Shown: positions 7,165-14,621 of the stretch, in pieces
Numbering within the stretch: position 1 is the stretch's first letter
Layout: each line of letters starts with the position of its first letter
Virus record (IMG/VR): IMGVR_UViG_3300025771_000262
Location: 1-20,249 of that record
From: a virus
Direction: 5' to 3' (one strand)
DNA length: 20,249 bases
Notes under the pieces: generated by a model
What the model saw: the letters and a program-made list of their open reading frames with translations, nothing else
What the model was told of the DNA's origin: nothing
The model's database searches: none
Program-made: the position numbers and the translations under genes

Positions 7165-8523
7165 ATGGCAGTAACTTCAATACAGCCCCTCAGAAGCACA
7201 ACTGGCTCACATGGAGTCATAACAGACACATATGGCGTTCTGTTCCGTGTCTACACGAACAGCATATACGACAGTTCTTTAGTTGTGCTTTCAAAGTTCC
7301 CTGTGGGTGCGCCTCTGGCGTCCTATCTAGGAACGGCAACAGAAACATTTGCACCTAATCAACCACCAAATTGCTACACCCACCCGTGGCCAAAGGAGAA
7401 GTGTGACGGAACCGCTTTCACCGGTGCTGTTGACGGACAGATTCACGCAATACTCTCATCTGCAAATATCGTAGACCGAGAGAAAACAGATGCCACCGAC
7501 AACACTTGGATTGTCGAGGCTACATTCACCCTAGACAAGTTCACGGGACCGCTTGCGCCGGTCGAGATAATCCCGTACTTCTTATATGAAGACGAGCCTC
7601 AGAGGTATGCGTACTGGTGGGGGTACCGCAGGCGCATTAACAATTCCTCGACCGATGATTGCAGCACACAGCCCGGAAAATGGGGCAAGCCACTGGTTGG
7701 AGGCGATGGTGAGCTTGGTGGTAAACTAACAAAAGAAAATCACCTATCCACGAAGCAATACAGAAAGACAGTTCTTCCTGTCAACAGTGCAGGAATGCCA
7801 TTGTCGGAGCCTCTCACGCAACGTGTTGGCAAGCCAGCCTACAGGGTTAGTTGGTTCTCTTACACCATGCTAGATTTCTCATGTGCAATCGGAAGGGTGA
7901 ATAGTAACGAGTATAGGTTGAGGTCGTACAACAAGGGTCCGCAATCTATATACGAAACTCATTCCCACGCAAATCCGAGGGAGAATTTCTGCAAAAAGTT
8001 CTGCCCACGAGAACTCTTAATTAGCGATGTGTCCTGTGATATTATTCGCTGGGGAGGTAGGAACGGCTACAGGTATACTGTCGAGCTAATACACGACCCT
8101 CAAAACTACCACTTCCACTACGTTCTCGATAGCGGTTTCATGCAATTAGCAGAGACAGGTGATGAATCCGCTCAGGGTTCGAAGTATAGCAGTGACGACA
8201 CTGGAAAGGGATCTAAAGTAGATGTTCAGACCACTGTTGGTAACGATGGACTTGCTGTTCAGGATGAGGTTCTTTTGAACGGCAGAGGCAAAAAACTGGA
8301 TGAACAAGACCCCGCCAACGCCTTTTATCATAAATATGATGTGTATGAGGAAATCCAGTTCCCTGATTACAAAGAAATAACGCCTGACTCACAAAAGCAT
8401 AAGTGGGACCGTGAATCAAAGTTCCCGTTCCTGATGGATGGTGGTTACAGATACGAGAAAGCGGCGAGCGAAGCCCCGTGGAAGTGTGACCTCACCACAA
8501 TTGAATGTACCGATCCATATTAA
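7165..8523 (+). CDS. Tail-associated structural protein of unknown function (452 aa)
   Basis: The start at ATG 7165 is preceded by AACAGGAAA (7154-7162). It directly follows the tape measure gene, where distal-tail or baseplate proteins are encoded. The sequence is beta-rich and aromatic, with many Tyr and Trp residues (YFLYEDEPQRYAYWWGYRRR, YRVSWFSYTMLDFSC). Paired cysteines are spread along its length (NCYTHPWPKEKC, NFCKKFC, KCDLTTIEC), which might bind metal or form disulfides in the mature particle. No signal peptide, membrane segment or hydrolase motif is evident. I do not recognise the family. From position, a distal tail or hub protein, or an adhesin platform, is most likely. Confidence 0.78.
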   Translation: MAVTSIQPLRSTTGSHGVITDTYGVLFRVYTNSIYDSSLVVLSKFPVGAPLASYLGTATETFAPNQPPNCYTHPWPKEKCDGTAFTGAVDGQIHAILSSANIVDREKTDATDNTWIVEATFTLDKFTGPLAPVEIIPYFLYEDEPQRYAYWWGYRRRINNSSTDDCSTQPGKWGKPLVGGDGELGGKLTKENHLSTKQYRKTVLPVNSAGMPLSEPLTQRVGKPAYRVSWFSYTMLDFSCAIGRVNSNEYRLRSYNKGPQSIYETHSHANPRENFCKKFCPRELLISDVSCDIIRWGGRNGYRYTVELIHDPQNYHFHYVLDSGFMQLAETGDESAQGSKYSSDDTGKGSKVDVQTTVGNDGLAVQDEVLLNGRGKKLDEQDPANAFYHKYDVYEEIQFPDYKEITPDSQKHKWDRESKFPFLMDGGYRYEKAASEAPWKCDLTTIECTDPY

Positions 8524-8538
8524 ACGGAGATATAAACA

Positions 8539-8952
8539 ATGGCAGATTTAACAATAACACCAACATCAGTCGCTGTTCAATCGGGCGGTGGTGGTCAGTT
8601 AGTACAGTTCGCAGAAACAACAACGCCGGGAGATGCCCTCTATAGATCAACCAGCGATGGGAAATACTACCTTGCCGATTGTGATGCCGAGGCCACAGCC
8701 AAGGTTGCTGGCATTGCGATCACTTACGGATCTGCTGATGATTATGGCTACATGTTCTCGGCATCCTCGCAGGATATCGACCTTGGTGCTACACTGACAT
8801 CAGGTGAGATTTATGTGGTTAGTGACACTTCTGGAAACATCATGCCATACTCCGATCTTACAACTGGACAATACCTTTCCATTATCGGATTCGCAAGATC
8901 TACATCACTACTGAAACTCGACATTAACGTGACAGGATTTACCAAGGCTTAG
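8539..8952 (+). CDS. Small beta-rich virion protein, DUF2190/decoration-like
   Basis: 137 residues, ribosome site ACGGAG at 8523-8529. The sequence TTPGDALYRSTSDGKYYLADCDAEATAKVAGIAI...YMFSASSQDIDLGATLTSGEIYVVSDTSGNIMP resembles small phage proteins of the DUF2190/capsid-decoration type, in which '..GD.VY......Y..A......AVAGIA' recurs with a short beta-barrel domain. Here it sits in the tail-tip region rather than beside the capsid gene. It could therefore be a tail or fibre-associated domain instead of a head decoration. No catalytic residues are evident. Family resemblance is moderate and based on pattern alone. Confidence 0.68.
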   Translation: MADLTITPTSVAVQSGGGGQLVQFAETTTPGDALYRSTSDGKYYLADCDAEATAKVAGIAITYGSADDYGYMFSASSQDIDLGATLTSGEIYVVSDTSGNIMPYSDLTTGQYLSIIGFARSTSLLKLDINVTGFTKA

Positions 8953-8954
8953 TA

Positions 8955-9551
8955 ATGGCTGATCTGCGGCGAGAGCTTGAGCAGATGCGTAACCGCATCA
9001 AGTCTCTTGAACAAAAGAATAAGCAATACGAAAGGACCGCAAGGTCGCTTCGAAACATAAGCCCATACCAATCATCCTTGGTGAAGGCAGACGAGGACAT
9101 ATTGCCTGACGAGGAAGGTAAGTGCATCTCCATGTACAGGATGGCCGAAGGTTCCTCGCCTTACCTGAAGTTAAAACAAAGGCCAGTAATAGAGTTCAAG
9201 GTCTACAACCACCGCAAGACTCCCATCTGGAAGGATGAAGAGTTTCATGTTGCTAGGGATGTCTGGGGGGACTACTATCGCATAAGTGGCTTTGTTGAGG
9301 CATCGTTCTTCCTGACAGGAGACGAAGGGATACCAGCAGCGTCAGGTCAGTTTAACCCACAGGGTGCAGACTGCCAAAGATATTACTTCAACAACCAACC
9401 CGGGGTTATCGACCCAGTTGAAGATCCGGAAACCGGCGGAACAGTCTTTGAGTTCGTATACAACCACACAACTAACGCCATTGCTGCCGACAAGGTGATT
9501 CAGGCCAAGAAGATCGACGGGCAGTGGTTCATTGATGTGGAGCCATGTTAG
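8955..9551 (+). CDS. Coiled-coil virion protein of unknown function (198 aa)
   Basis: Start ATG 8955, two bases after the previous stop (TAG 8950-8952). Residues 1-35 (DLRRELEQMRNRIKSLEQKNKQYERTARSLRN) form a clear heptad coiled coil, probably for oligomerisation. A globular, aromatic, beta-type domain follows (PVIEFKVYNHRKTPIWKDEEFHVARDVWGDYYRISGFVEASFF) and the protein ends KKIDGQWFIDVEPC. It lies between the decoration-like protein and the Cys-rich fibre-like protein, with nearly no spacing, so the three are probably translated as one unit. Suggested role: trimeric or hexameric connector or fibre at the tail tip. No enzyme motif; function unknown. Confidence 0.75.
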   Translation: MADLRRELEQMRNRIKSLEQKNKQYERTARSLRNISPYQSSLVKADEDILPDEEGKCISMYRMAEGSSPYLKLKQRPVIEFKVYNHRKTPIWKDEEFHVARDVWGDYYRISGFVEASFFLTGDEGIPAASGQFNPQGADCQRYYFNNQPGVIDPVEDPETGGTVFEFVYNHTTNAIAADKVIQAKKIDGQWFIDVEPC

Positions 9552-10985
9552 ATGAGTTTTAAGAATCATGGACCGGGTGGATGTTGCTGTGGGGGATGCC
9601 CACTCTGGCAAGACCAATTTGACTTGAATGGGTGGAATGTAGACGATGAGGGGCAGCTTGCTTGGGACTCTCACACTTACTCCCTGACAAACTTCTATGA
9701 ACAGAGCGGGGCATTGGTCGCAACCAGATCAGGGCAGACCAACCTAGCGGGGAACGTTAATTTTCAAGGCCCACGACTGCGTTATGGGTTTGCAGATCCC
9801 AACGCTCCGGTGATGTGGAATCTCGATCACGGGTATAAGGCACAATTTACCATAAACGTGGACTACGGGCATGTTCTTTTGGGTCACTGTGCCGAAGGAC
9901 TGCTTTTTGACTCACTCACAAACAAGGCGTATCCGGTAACTTCAAGCACTCTTTATCTGGGATTTGCACAGATTCATGGCGAAGGGTTCGACTTTGACCC
10001 AACCTATCCATTTGATGTAACATTAACAAGATGCGGAGATATTGTAGGCAACTATAGCAATTACCCGTCTTTTGGCACATGCCAGATTAATGCCGGGCCA
10101 GACAGGACCGGAAACACCATCGACTACAGGTTTCTTACCGAGCCAAACCAAGGGCAGTGGACGGGCTATAGGAGAACAATTAAGTTTGATATGTACAAGT
10201 ATGTTGATGGTGATCCACTTGTCCAACGCACTCCGGGTCAAAGTGGGACTCGAAAATACTACCCTGCTGTGGTTCCGTCAACACCTCAAATCACCCCGGA
10301 AAATAGGCCCAACGCCCAATTCCGGCTCCACGACATCACGATGGAGGCGATTGCGAACCTTTACAGATATACCGCATATCCTAACAACCCAAAATTTCCT
10401 CTCTCGGCACTGGACTTTACATCTACCCCAAGTGTCGAAGAGGTGGAGAACTGCGAACTTGTCCCAGAGTGGAATATTGATAATTGGATAAACCCGTACA
10501 AGGTCGGCAGCATTGAGGGTTATCCGATATTTGGAGGCGATGCAAAAAACGGCATCAAAGTAACGGCGTCAGGTACTCCGTCACGACCTATTGACGGCGA
10601 GGATGTTTTCTCACCGCTTGTTGATCAGACAAAATATTCGTTAAGTTCTGGGTACGGGGCAGATGTAAGCAAGGATACTTCAGTGCTAGTACCATCGAAC
10701 ATGGTGATACAGACTGGAAGGCATAAGCAGCGGTCGGTTTATTTCACGAAACCGAACACCGTATTCATCCAAGACTATTTTATCATGGACAGCGTGCAGG
10801 AGACGATAGTTATCAAATATTGGTTTGAAATTGGTGCGGCTGGAAACAGGGAATTCCCGTTCACTTTGACAACACCTTTCGCCGCTGATGCAACTGTGGT
10901 TGCCGCATCGGGAACACCGGCTATTGAAGCTGACGATGCTTGGACCGCAGTAGGTAACCGTGAATGGCTAATTGAGAAAATCTAA
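9552..10985 (+). CDS. Large Cys-rich, LamG-like tail protein (possible adhesin)
   Basis: 477 residues; the ATG at 9552 directly abuts the previous stop (TAG 9549-9551). The extreme N-terminus carries a cysteine cluster (GGCCCGGCPLW, Cys 11, 12, 13 and 16). A segment (QDQFDLNGWNVDDEGQLAWDSHTYSL) then resembles the start of concanavalin/LamG-like lectin domains ('F.D.F......NW......W......'). The remainder is beta-rich and aromatic with few charges and no membrane segment. Size, position after the tail-tip genes and the lectin-like start suggest a receptor-binding or glycan-binding tail protein. The Cys cluster may bind a metal or crosslink subunits. Assignment to an adhesin role is an inference. 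Confidence 0.65.
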   Translation: MSFKNHGPGGCCCGGCPLWQDQFDLNGWNVDDEGQLAWDSHTYSLTNFYEQSGALVATRSGQTNLAGNVNFQGPRLRYGFADPNAPVMWNLDHGYKAQFTINVDYGHVLLGHCAEGLLFDSLTNKAYPVTSSTLYLGFAQIHGEGFDFDPTYPFDVTLTRCGDIVGNYSNYPSFGTCQINAGPDRTGNTIDYRFLTEPNQGQWTGYRRTIKFDMYKYVDGDPLVQRTPGQSGTRKYYPAVVPSTPQITPENRPNAQFRLHDITMEAIANLYRYTAYPNNPKFPLSALDFTSTPSVEEVENCELVPEWNIDNWINPYKVGSIEGYPIFGGDAKNGIKVTASGTPSRPIDGEDVFSPLVDQTKYSLSSGYGADVSKDTSVLVPSNMVIQTGRHKQRSVYFTKPNTVFIQDYFIMDSVQETIVIKYWFEIGAAGNREFPFTLTTPFAADATVVAASGTPAIEADDAWTAVGNREWLIEKI

Positions 10986-10999
10986 CAGGAGCAAATAAA

Positions 11000-11458
11000 A
11001 TGGGACAAATCAACGCAGGAACAATTACCTCAGGCACAATTGTCAATACCGACATCGCTGCTGGAGCAGGACTAGCAGCCTCAAAACTACAGCATCAGCA
11101 TGTGCTGGTTGCTGACTGGGGATACGCTGACACTCAAGGCAGTATCGCCACCGAGGACGAGACGCTGTTTGTTGCAAGTAGTGCTGGTGAAATTCGTGAG
11201 GTCAAGGTATGGATGGTTAACACGGGTTCTGCCACCACAGATATTGATTTCGATTTAGAGGTCAATGGCTCGTCTGTCCTTACCGGCGACATTAACATCC
11301 TAAACACAACTGCAAACTTTACCGCAGTTTCAGGGACTATCTCAAGTGGAACCTTGGCTGCTGGCGACTATGTAACTGCCGTCATCAAGACTGTCACATC
11401 TGACAACGGCAGCACAGGTCCACGAATGCAAATCACACTAGACAGCACTTACGTCTAG
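11000..11458 (+). CDS. Small tail-fibre/virion protein (152 aa)
   Basis: ATG 11000 with an AACAGGAG ribosome site at 10984-10991. The N-terminal 35 residues (INAGTITSGTIVNTDIAAGAGLAASKLQHQH) match a motif common in phage tail and head fibre proteins, of the form 'I.sG.I.n.dI...A.I..sKL', thought to be a virion-attachment or trimerising segment. The C-terminal ~110 residues form a beta-type domain (EIREVKVWMVNTGSATTDIDFDLEVNGSSVLTG). It is the last gene of the late block and ends in a stop codon that overlaps the stop of the converging gene. Likely a minor fibre or decoration protein; the exact role is not visible. Confidence 0.68.
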   Translation: MGQINAGTITSGTIVNTDIAAGAGLAASKLQHQHVLVADWGYADTQGSIATEDETLFVASSAGEIREVKVWMVNTGSATTDIDFDLEVNGSSVLTGDINILNTTANFTAVSGTISSGTLAAGDYVTAVIKTVTSDNGSTGPRMQITLDSTYV

Positions 11459-11471
11459 TCAAGAAGTGGCT
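11444..11471. terminator. Weak hairpin at the convergent gene ends
   Basis: AGCACTT (11444-11450) pairs with AAGTGGCT (11464-11471) with one bulged G, enclosing both stop codons in the loop. There is no clean T run on either side, only TTGTCGTTCTTTCT on the plus strand. It is therefore at best a poor bidirectional terminator. No better candidate is seen at this junction. Confidence 0.25.
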
Positions 11472-11730
11472 TGTCGTTCTTTCTATTTGCCTGTTTGAGC
11501 GAGCGGATCTGGCCTTGGAGTTTCTTGACAGTCACTTCAAGGTCTTCCGTCTCACGCCTCAACGCATAGAACCTCTTCTCCAACGCCTCGATCTTGGTGT
11601 TGTTTTCCTTAACGTGATGGAAAACGAACCATATCCCCATCGTGCCAAACGAATCTAGGAACTTCTCTAGCTTGTCCGGAGCTACCATCAATTCGTCGAT
11701 GATTGCGTTATAAACTTCCTCTTTCTTCAT
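11455..11730 (-). CDS. Small coiled-coil protein (91 aa), last gene of early block
   Basis: Start ATG at 11730 with AAGGAG about 7 bases upstream. Residues ~38-85 (HHVKENNTKIEALEKRFYALRRETEDLEVTVKKLQGQIRSLKQ) form a heptad coiled coil. The N-terminal 35 residues are helical with a hydrophobic patch (GTMGIWFVFHHV). Soluble and charged, with no catalytic motif. Its start codon overlaps the stop of a 19-codon micro-ORF (ATGA, 11727-11730), so translation is probably coupled to the genes before it. Family not recognised. Confidence 0.75.
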   Translation of the reverse strand: MKKEEVYNAIIDELMVAPDKLEKFLDSFGTMGIWFVFHHVKENNTKIEALEKRFYALRRETEDLEVTVKKLQGQIRSLKQANRKNDKPLLD

Positions 11731-11786
11731 AGCTGGCTCCTTTCTTCGGCAGCCTTGAGTAGCTCTCTTAGCCTTTCCTTAATCAT
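11727..11786 (-). CDS. Micro-ORF of 19 codons overlapping both neighbours
   Basis: The peptide MIKERLRELLKAAEERSQL is strongly helical and amphipathic. Its ATG (11786-11784) overlaps the TGA of the upstream gene as ATGA. Its own TGA (11729-11727) overlaps the ATG of the downstream gene as ATGA. It fills exactly the only gap between these two genes and contains the downstream ribosome site. It may be a functional peptide, or simply a translational-coupling leader that carries ribosomes across the gap. Confidence 0.45.
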   Translation of the reverse strand: MIKERLRELLKAAEERSQL

Positions 11787-11989
11787 AATTGCTCTCCCAG
11801 CGTCGCCTTGTCTATTGCTCGCTGCAAAATTTTGACCGTCTCCCACCTATCCACCACGCCACACGCAGGGAATCCCAATAGCACCAGTTGAGCTTGCCTT
11901 GCCGCCCGTAACAATTCCGGTGCTGCCGCTATTGCCTGAGGTGTAAGATCAGGCTCGTCAGTGCTAACTTCGTACGTCTTAATGCTCAT
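11783..11989 (-). CDS. Small hypothetical protein (68 aa)
   Basis: Start chosen at ATG 11989, which overlaps the previous stop as ATGA and has GGAG 6 bases upstream. An in-frame ATG four codons earlier lacks both. The protein contains TPQAIAAAPELLRAARQAQLVLLG, very like the 'ANARLIAAAPELLEAL' helix of many small phage proteins of unknown function, followed by a second helix (RWETVKILQRAIDKATLG). Expected to be a small helical cytoplasmic protein. Function unknown. Confidence 0.72.
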   Translation of the reverse strand: MSIKTYEVSTDEPDLTPQAIAAAPELLRAARQAQLVLLGFPACGVVDRWETVKILQRAIDKATLGEQL

Positions 11990-12177
11990 TCGAATCTCCA
12001 ATCCTTTAGTTCAATTTGTGTCGCTTCGCTGAAGTTGCAAAGTATGATGTGTTGACACTGCTGCCAAGTATAAGCAGCAACCTCCACACGTTCAACCTTA
12101 CCCTTCCAAACGATATCGCACGTGTACAAACCCACTTTATCGTATCCTGCCAATAACTGTCTTGTGCAATAACTCAT
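11986..12177 (-). CDS. Small hypothetical protein (63 aa; start uncertain)
   Basis: The coding content is clear from SYCTRQLLAGYDKVGLYTCDIVWKGKVERVEVAAYTWQQCQHIILCNFSEATQIELKDWRFE, an alpha/beta pattern with a central helix. Two starts are possible. ATG 12177 leaves a 41-base overlap with the upstream gene but has no Shine-Dalgarno sequence. ATG 12237 has AAGGA 7 bases upstream but would overlap the upstream coding region by about 100 bases and add 20 residues. I chose the shorter form. No catalytic or metal motif is convincing. Function unknown. Confidence 0.6.
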   Translation of the reverse strand: MSYCTRQLLAGYDKVGLYTCDIVWKGKVERVEVAAYTWQQCQHIILCNFSEATQIELKDWRFE

Positions 12178-12577
12178 GGCCACACGGCATCTGGGTGCAG
12201 TCAACGGCATCCTGTGGGTGAAATGCTGCTTCGCCATTCTGAATCCTTTTTCTCATGACGTTTATTTTGCCTTGCGAACCCGGCGGCCATGACGTTGGCT
12301 CTTCTGGAATAACAGGCTCGAAGCACGCATCATTGTTAAACACGTCGAGCCACTTGTCAATTGTGTCGAGGGAGCCTTTAGGCATTCTTTTCTTGACAGC
12401 GGCAAAGTAAGCCGGGCATTCAGTGCTACATCTGTTCGAGTGATTATACTTCAGGTTGTAATGAAGCACGCTCCTCTCCTCGCCGCAGTCACATCGCACA
12501 GGCGTGTAGTATTTCCCTTGCTGAGTTTTGTAAGTCTCACCGATCACTGTCCACTGTCCGTATCTGGTCCCAATCAT
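12137..12577 (-). CDS. Zinc-knuckle DNA-binding-type phage protein (146 aa)
   Basis: Start at ATG 12577, with AGGAGAGAC upstream; an in-frame ATG at 12655 would run back through the 32-codon ORF before it. The N-terminal 50 residues (IGTRYGQWTVIGETYKTQQGKYYTPVRCDCGEERSVLHYNLKYNHSNRC) match the 'G..FG.WTVI......W.C.CDCG....V....L..G....C' module. That module occurs in many phage HNH-associated and DNA-binding proteins, usually with a zinc site (here Cys 29, 31 and further Cys residues). The C-terminal part (PGSQGKINVMRKRIQNGEAAFHPQDAVD) resembles a short motif (PG...K...M..R...G...FHP.DA) I recall from phage and planctomycete proteins. No nuclease residues are seen. Confidence 0.7.
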   Translation of the reverse strand: MIGTRYGQWTVIGETYKTQQGKYYTPVRCDCGEERSVLHYNLKYNHSNRCSTECPAYFAAVKKRMPKGSLDTIDKWLDVFNNDACFEPVIPEEPTSWPPGSQGKINVMRKRIQNGEAAFHPQDAVDCTQMPCGHELLHKTVIGRIR

Positions 12578-12578
12578 C

Positions 12579-12677
12579 TTAGTCTCTCCTGTTAGTTCTG
12601 TTTGATGGAATGAAAAGTATAACCGACTGCAACACTGTAAGCAACAGCCATCCACCCAATAAAATCAACAAATCCAT
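12579..12677 (-). CDS. Single-pass membrane micro-protein (32 aa)
   Basis: ATG 12677 lies one base after the helicase stop codon (TGA 12681-12679), with AAAGGAG in the helicase 3' end 6 bases before it. The ORF ends TAA at 12579, one base before the next gene's ATG (12577). The product has one uninterrupted hydrophobic segment (LLILLGGWLLLTVLQSVILFI, given as residues 3-23 in part) and a basic tail ending SNRTNRRD. Perfect fit and ribosome site make it likely to be a real gene. A holin-like, regulatory or superinfection role cannot be told apart. Confidence 0.68.
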   Translation of the reverse strand: MDLLILLGGWLLLTVLQSVILFIPSNRTNRRD

Positions 12678-12678
12678 A

Positions 12679-14226
12679 TCAGTCTCCTTTAGGGATTAAG
12701 TCCTTTGGTTTTAGCATGCCTAGAGGTAGGTAAAAATCGACTAGCCTCTTGCACATCATCGGCCACGAGCGATCAGGATAATGCCAGTCGTGGGTGCGTG
12801 CAAAGTCAGCGTATAGCTGTGCCATTGTTCGGTCGGGATTATGTTTGCGATTAGCAAAAACCTTCCCCGTCCACTCTTTAATAGCCTTTTCGGTTGGCTC
12901 TAGCTTCTTACGTTTACGCCACTGTGCAGGCTCCATCGAGATTAACTTGCCTGTTGTCATTCTAACGGGACGCCGGTGATCGGGGCGTTTGACCTCATGG
13001 CCGCACCAAGGACACACTAACTCACTGCCACGAATTCCACTGCACTGCGAACAGACCTGCTGCTTATCACGCTCACCTTCTTGAACCTCTTCGTTCCGTA
13101 GAGCAGCAATAGAAGCATTGCTCATGTCTAAGTGCCACTGGCGGTTCTCATTCAGGCTACCGAATCGCCACCATCCACCACCGTGATCCAAGACCTTCAC
13201 AACATCAACATCTGGATGCTTACGAATAACCCGACCACCGGCTTGGAGATAAGACGTGATAGAACCGAAACTAGTAGCGAACACACACGCCTTCAGGTAT
13301 GGCATGTCGATCCCTTCACGCATCACGAAACGATTGCACAGCACCTTGATCTCACCGGACTCGTGCCGGGAAACGATCTCGCTGCGAACCTCCTCGGACG
13401 TTGGGACCAACTCACCATCAAGCCAGCAATTCGCACCGTCAATATGAGCAGCACTGATACCGTTACTGTTCAACTGCTCACATATCCAGATCGAACCAGC
13501 AACGTCGGGGCCAAACAGAATTGTTTTTTCTAGTTCGGGGTGGATGCGTCGTAGGTTATCAACCACATCGCCAAAGATGCGGTGAACGAACTCCTTACGT
13601 TTGCTTTTACGGATACCACAACCGTCTCCGGACAGGTCGATTTTTCCGATGATCTTCTCGTCTAACTCAGGCATCGCAAAATGAACCGCTGGGACATGAG
13701 AGCCACAAGCACGAAGCTCGCTATTTGTACCAGCAATAACCAACTCATCGAACATGTGACCAACATTAACAGGAGTCGCAGTCCAGCCTATCAGAACGCC
13801 TGAGTGCATGTCTAACAACTCCTCGGTCTTGCCACGGCAGTTGTTATGGACTTCATCAACGTGGATGATACGGGCATCCACAACGTCTCTGGAGCCATGT
13901 TCAAGAATAGCGGCGATTTCCGTTTGCAACATACATATCTGCGTAGGCCAGATAGGGGCTTTATCGTGACCGGCTGCACGTTTACCGTAACTGATGCCAG
14001 CCTCATCCAAGCCACTGCACAATTGGCTGAACAACATGCGGCGGTTCGTGTATAGGACGGATGACTTTTCGGCTTCGATCAGAGTTCGCATCATACGAGA
14101 CTTGCCGCCACCAGTCGGGCTAACAACACAGATACGTTTCGCACCGCTCTTAATAAGCTCGACAACCTCACGTAGCCCACGTTCTTGGTGAGGCCACAGA
14201 CCGTCGTAGTTTAGTTCAAGATTCAT
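12679..14226 (-). CDS. SF2 DEAD/DEAH-box helicase (DEVH) with zinc ribbon
   Basis: 515 residues; ATG 14226 with AAAGGGAA upstream. Motifs in order: a Q-like LWPHQERGLREVV at 10-22; Walker A SPTGGGKS at 36-43; Walker B VDEVH at 123-127; motif III GWTATP at 147-152; and motif VI (QAGGRVIR) near 340. A zinc ribbon follows (CSQC...CPWC at ~392-408), then a basic C-terminal domain (DHRRPVRMTTGKLI, RKRKKLE). This is the phage SF2 helicase family related to UvsW/RecG-like remodelling enzymes. It is an ATP-dependent DNA or RNA translocase that may act in replication or recombination. It is the only replication-type enzyme in the window. Confidence 0.9.
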   Translation of the reverse strand: MNLELNYDGLWPHQERGLREVVELIKSGAKRICVVSPTGGGKSRMMRTLIEAEKSSVLYTNRRMLFSQLCSGLDEAGISYGKRAAGHDKAPIWPTQICMLQTEIAAILEHGSRDVVDARIIHVDEVHNNCRGKTEELLDMHSGVLIGWTATPVNVGHMFDELVIAGTNSELRACGSHVPAVHFAMPELDEKIIGKIDLSGDGCGIRKSKRKEFVHRIFGDVVDNLRRIHPELEKTILFGPDVAGSIWICEQLNSNGISAAHIDGANCWLDGELVPTSEEVRSEIVSRHESGEIKVLCNRFVMREGIDMPYLKACVFATSFGSITSYLQAGGRVIRKHPDVDVVKVLDHGGGWWRFGSLNENRQWHLDMSNASIAALRNEEVQEGERDKQQVCSQCSGIRGSELVCPWCGHEVKRPDHRRPVRMTTGKLISMEPAQWRKRKKLEPTEKAIKEWTGKVFANRKHNPDRTMAQLYADFARTHDWHYPDRSWPMMCKRLVDFYLPLGMLKPKDLIPKGD

Positions 14227-14419
14227 CTGTATTCCCTTTTAATATCTCAGCTTGCCGCTCCACCGATTGCATTACCTCTTCTAACAGATCCCTACACCGA
14301 TCAAAATCGTTCCAGCTTGTTTGATGCGAGAACTTGGCTAGTGTTTTCACCAGCTTGGACATATCACGATGTATGCTGTGGACTGCTAGGTGCTTTGGCT
14401 TTGGTTGTCTGTCCCCCAT
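14216..14419 (-). CDS. Small helical hypothetical protein (67 aa)
   Basis: ATG 14419 has a strong GAGGAA ribosome site about 7 bases upstream but overlaps the DUF3310 gene by 56 bases. An alternative ATG at 14362 lies just after the DUF3310 stop (TGA-T-ATG) but has no Shine-Dalgarno sequence. The conserved-looking part is MSKLVKTLAKFSHQTSWNDFDRCRDLLEEVMQSVERQAEILKG, two amphipathic helices. It overlaps the helicase start by 11 bases, so the two may be translationally coupled. Function unknown. Confidence 0.62.
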   Translation of the reverse strand: MGDRQPKPKHLAVHSIHRDMSKLVKTLAKFSHQTSWNDFDRCRDLLEEVMQSVERQAEILKGNTDES

Positions 14420-14621
14420 TTAATTCTTCCTCTATTTCGATTTGTCTCTCTAGATACCAGCGTGCTTTGTAAAGATCGTCGAGAATGTCCTCGCCATCCT
14501 TTCTGCCTGCTCTGGCACAGTATTTCACACAGTTGCCAAGCAAGAAGTTCAAGTGTTGGGTTATCTGGATCACCTCCACGCCACCGAATTTGTAATGTGA
14601 TGGGCTAGTCTTCTCGTTCAT
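14364..14621 (-). CDS. DUF3310 family protein
   Basis: 85 residues from ATG 14621, which overlaps the previous stop as ATGA and has GAGG 8 bases upstream. The longer upstream extension is a reading-frame artefact. The sequence SPSHYKFGGVEVIQITQHLNFLLGNCVKYCARAGRKDGEDILDDLYKARWYLERQIE is the core of the DUF3310 family, found in many phages: 'HY...G.E.I......L....GN..KY..R.G.K......DL.KA.WYL...'. The family's function is not established; it is often placed in nucleotide metabolism neighbourhoods. The C-terminal 20 residues are a polar tail. Confidence 0.85.
   Translation of the reverse strand: MNEKTSPSHYKFGGVEVIQITQHLNFLLGNCVKYCARAGRKDGEDILDDLYKARWYLERQIEIEEELNGGQTTKAKAPSSPQHTS

Noticed and set aside
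13132-13533. Plus-strand ORF of 133 residues in the helicase gene
   Set aside because: Antisense to the helicase, whose motifs are all in frame; no ribosome site or family resemblance.
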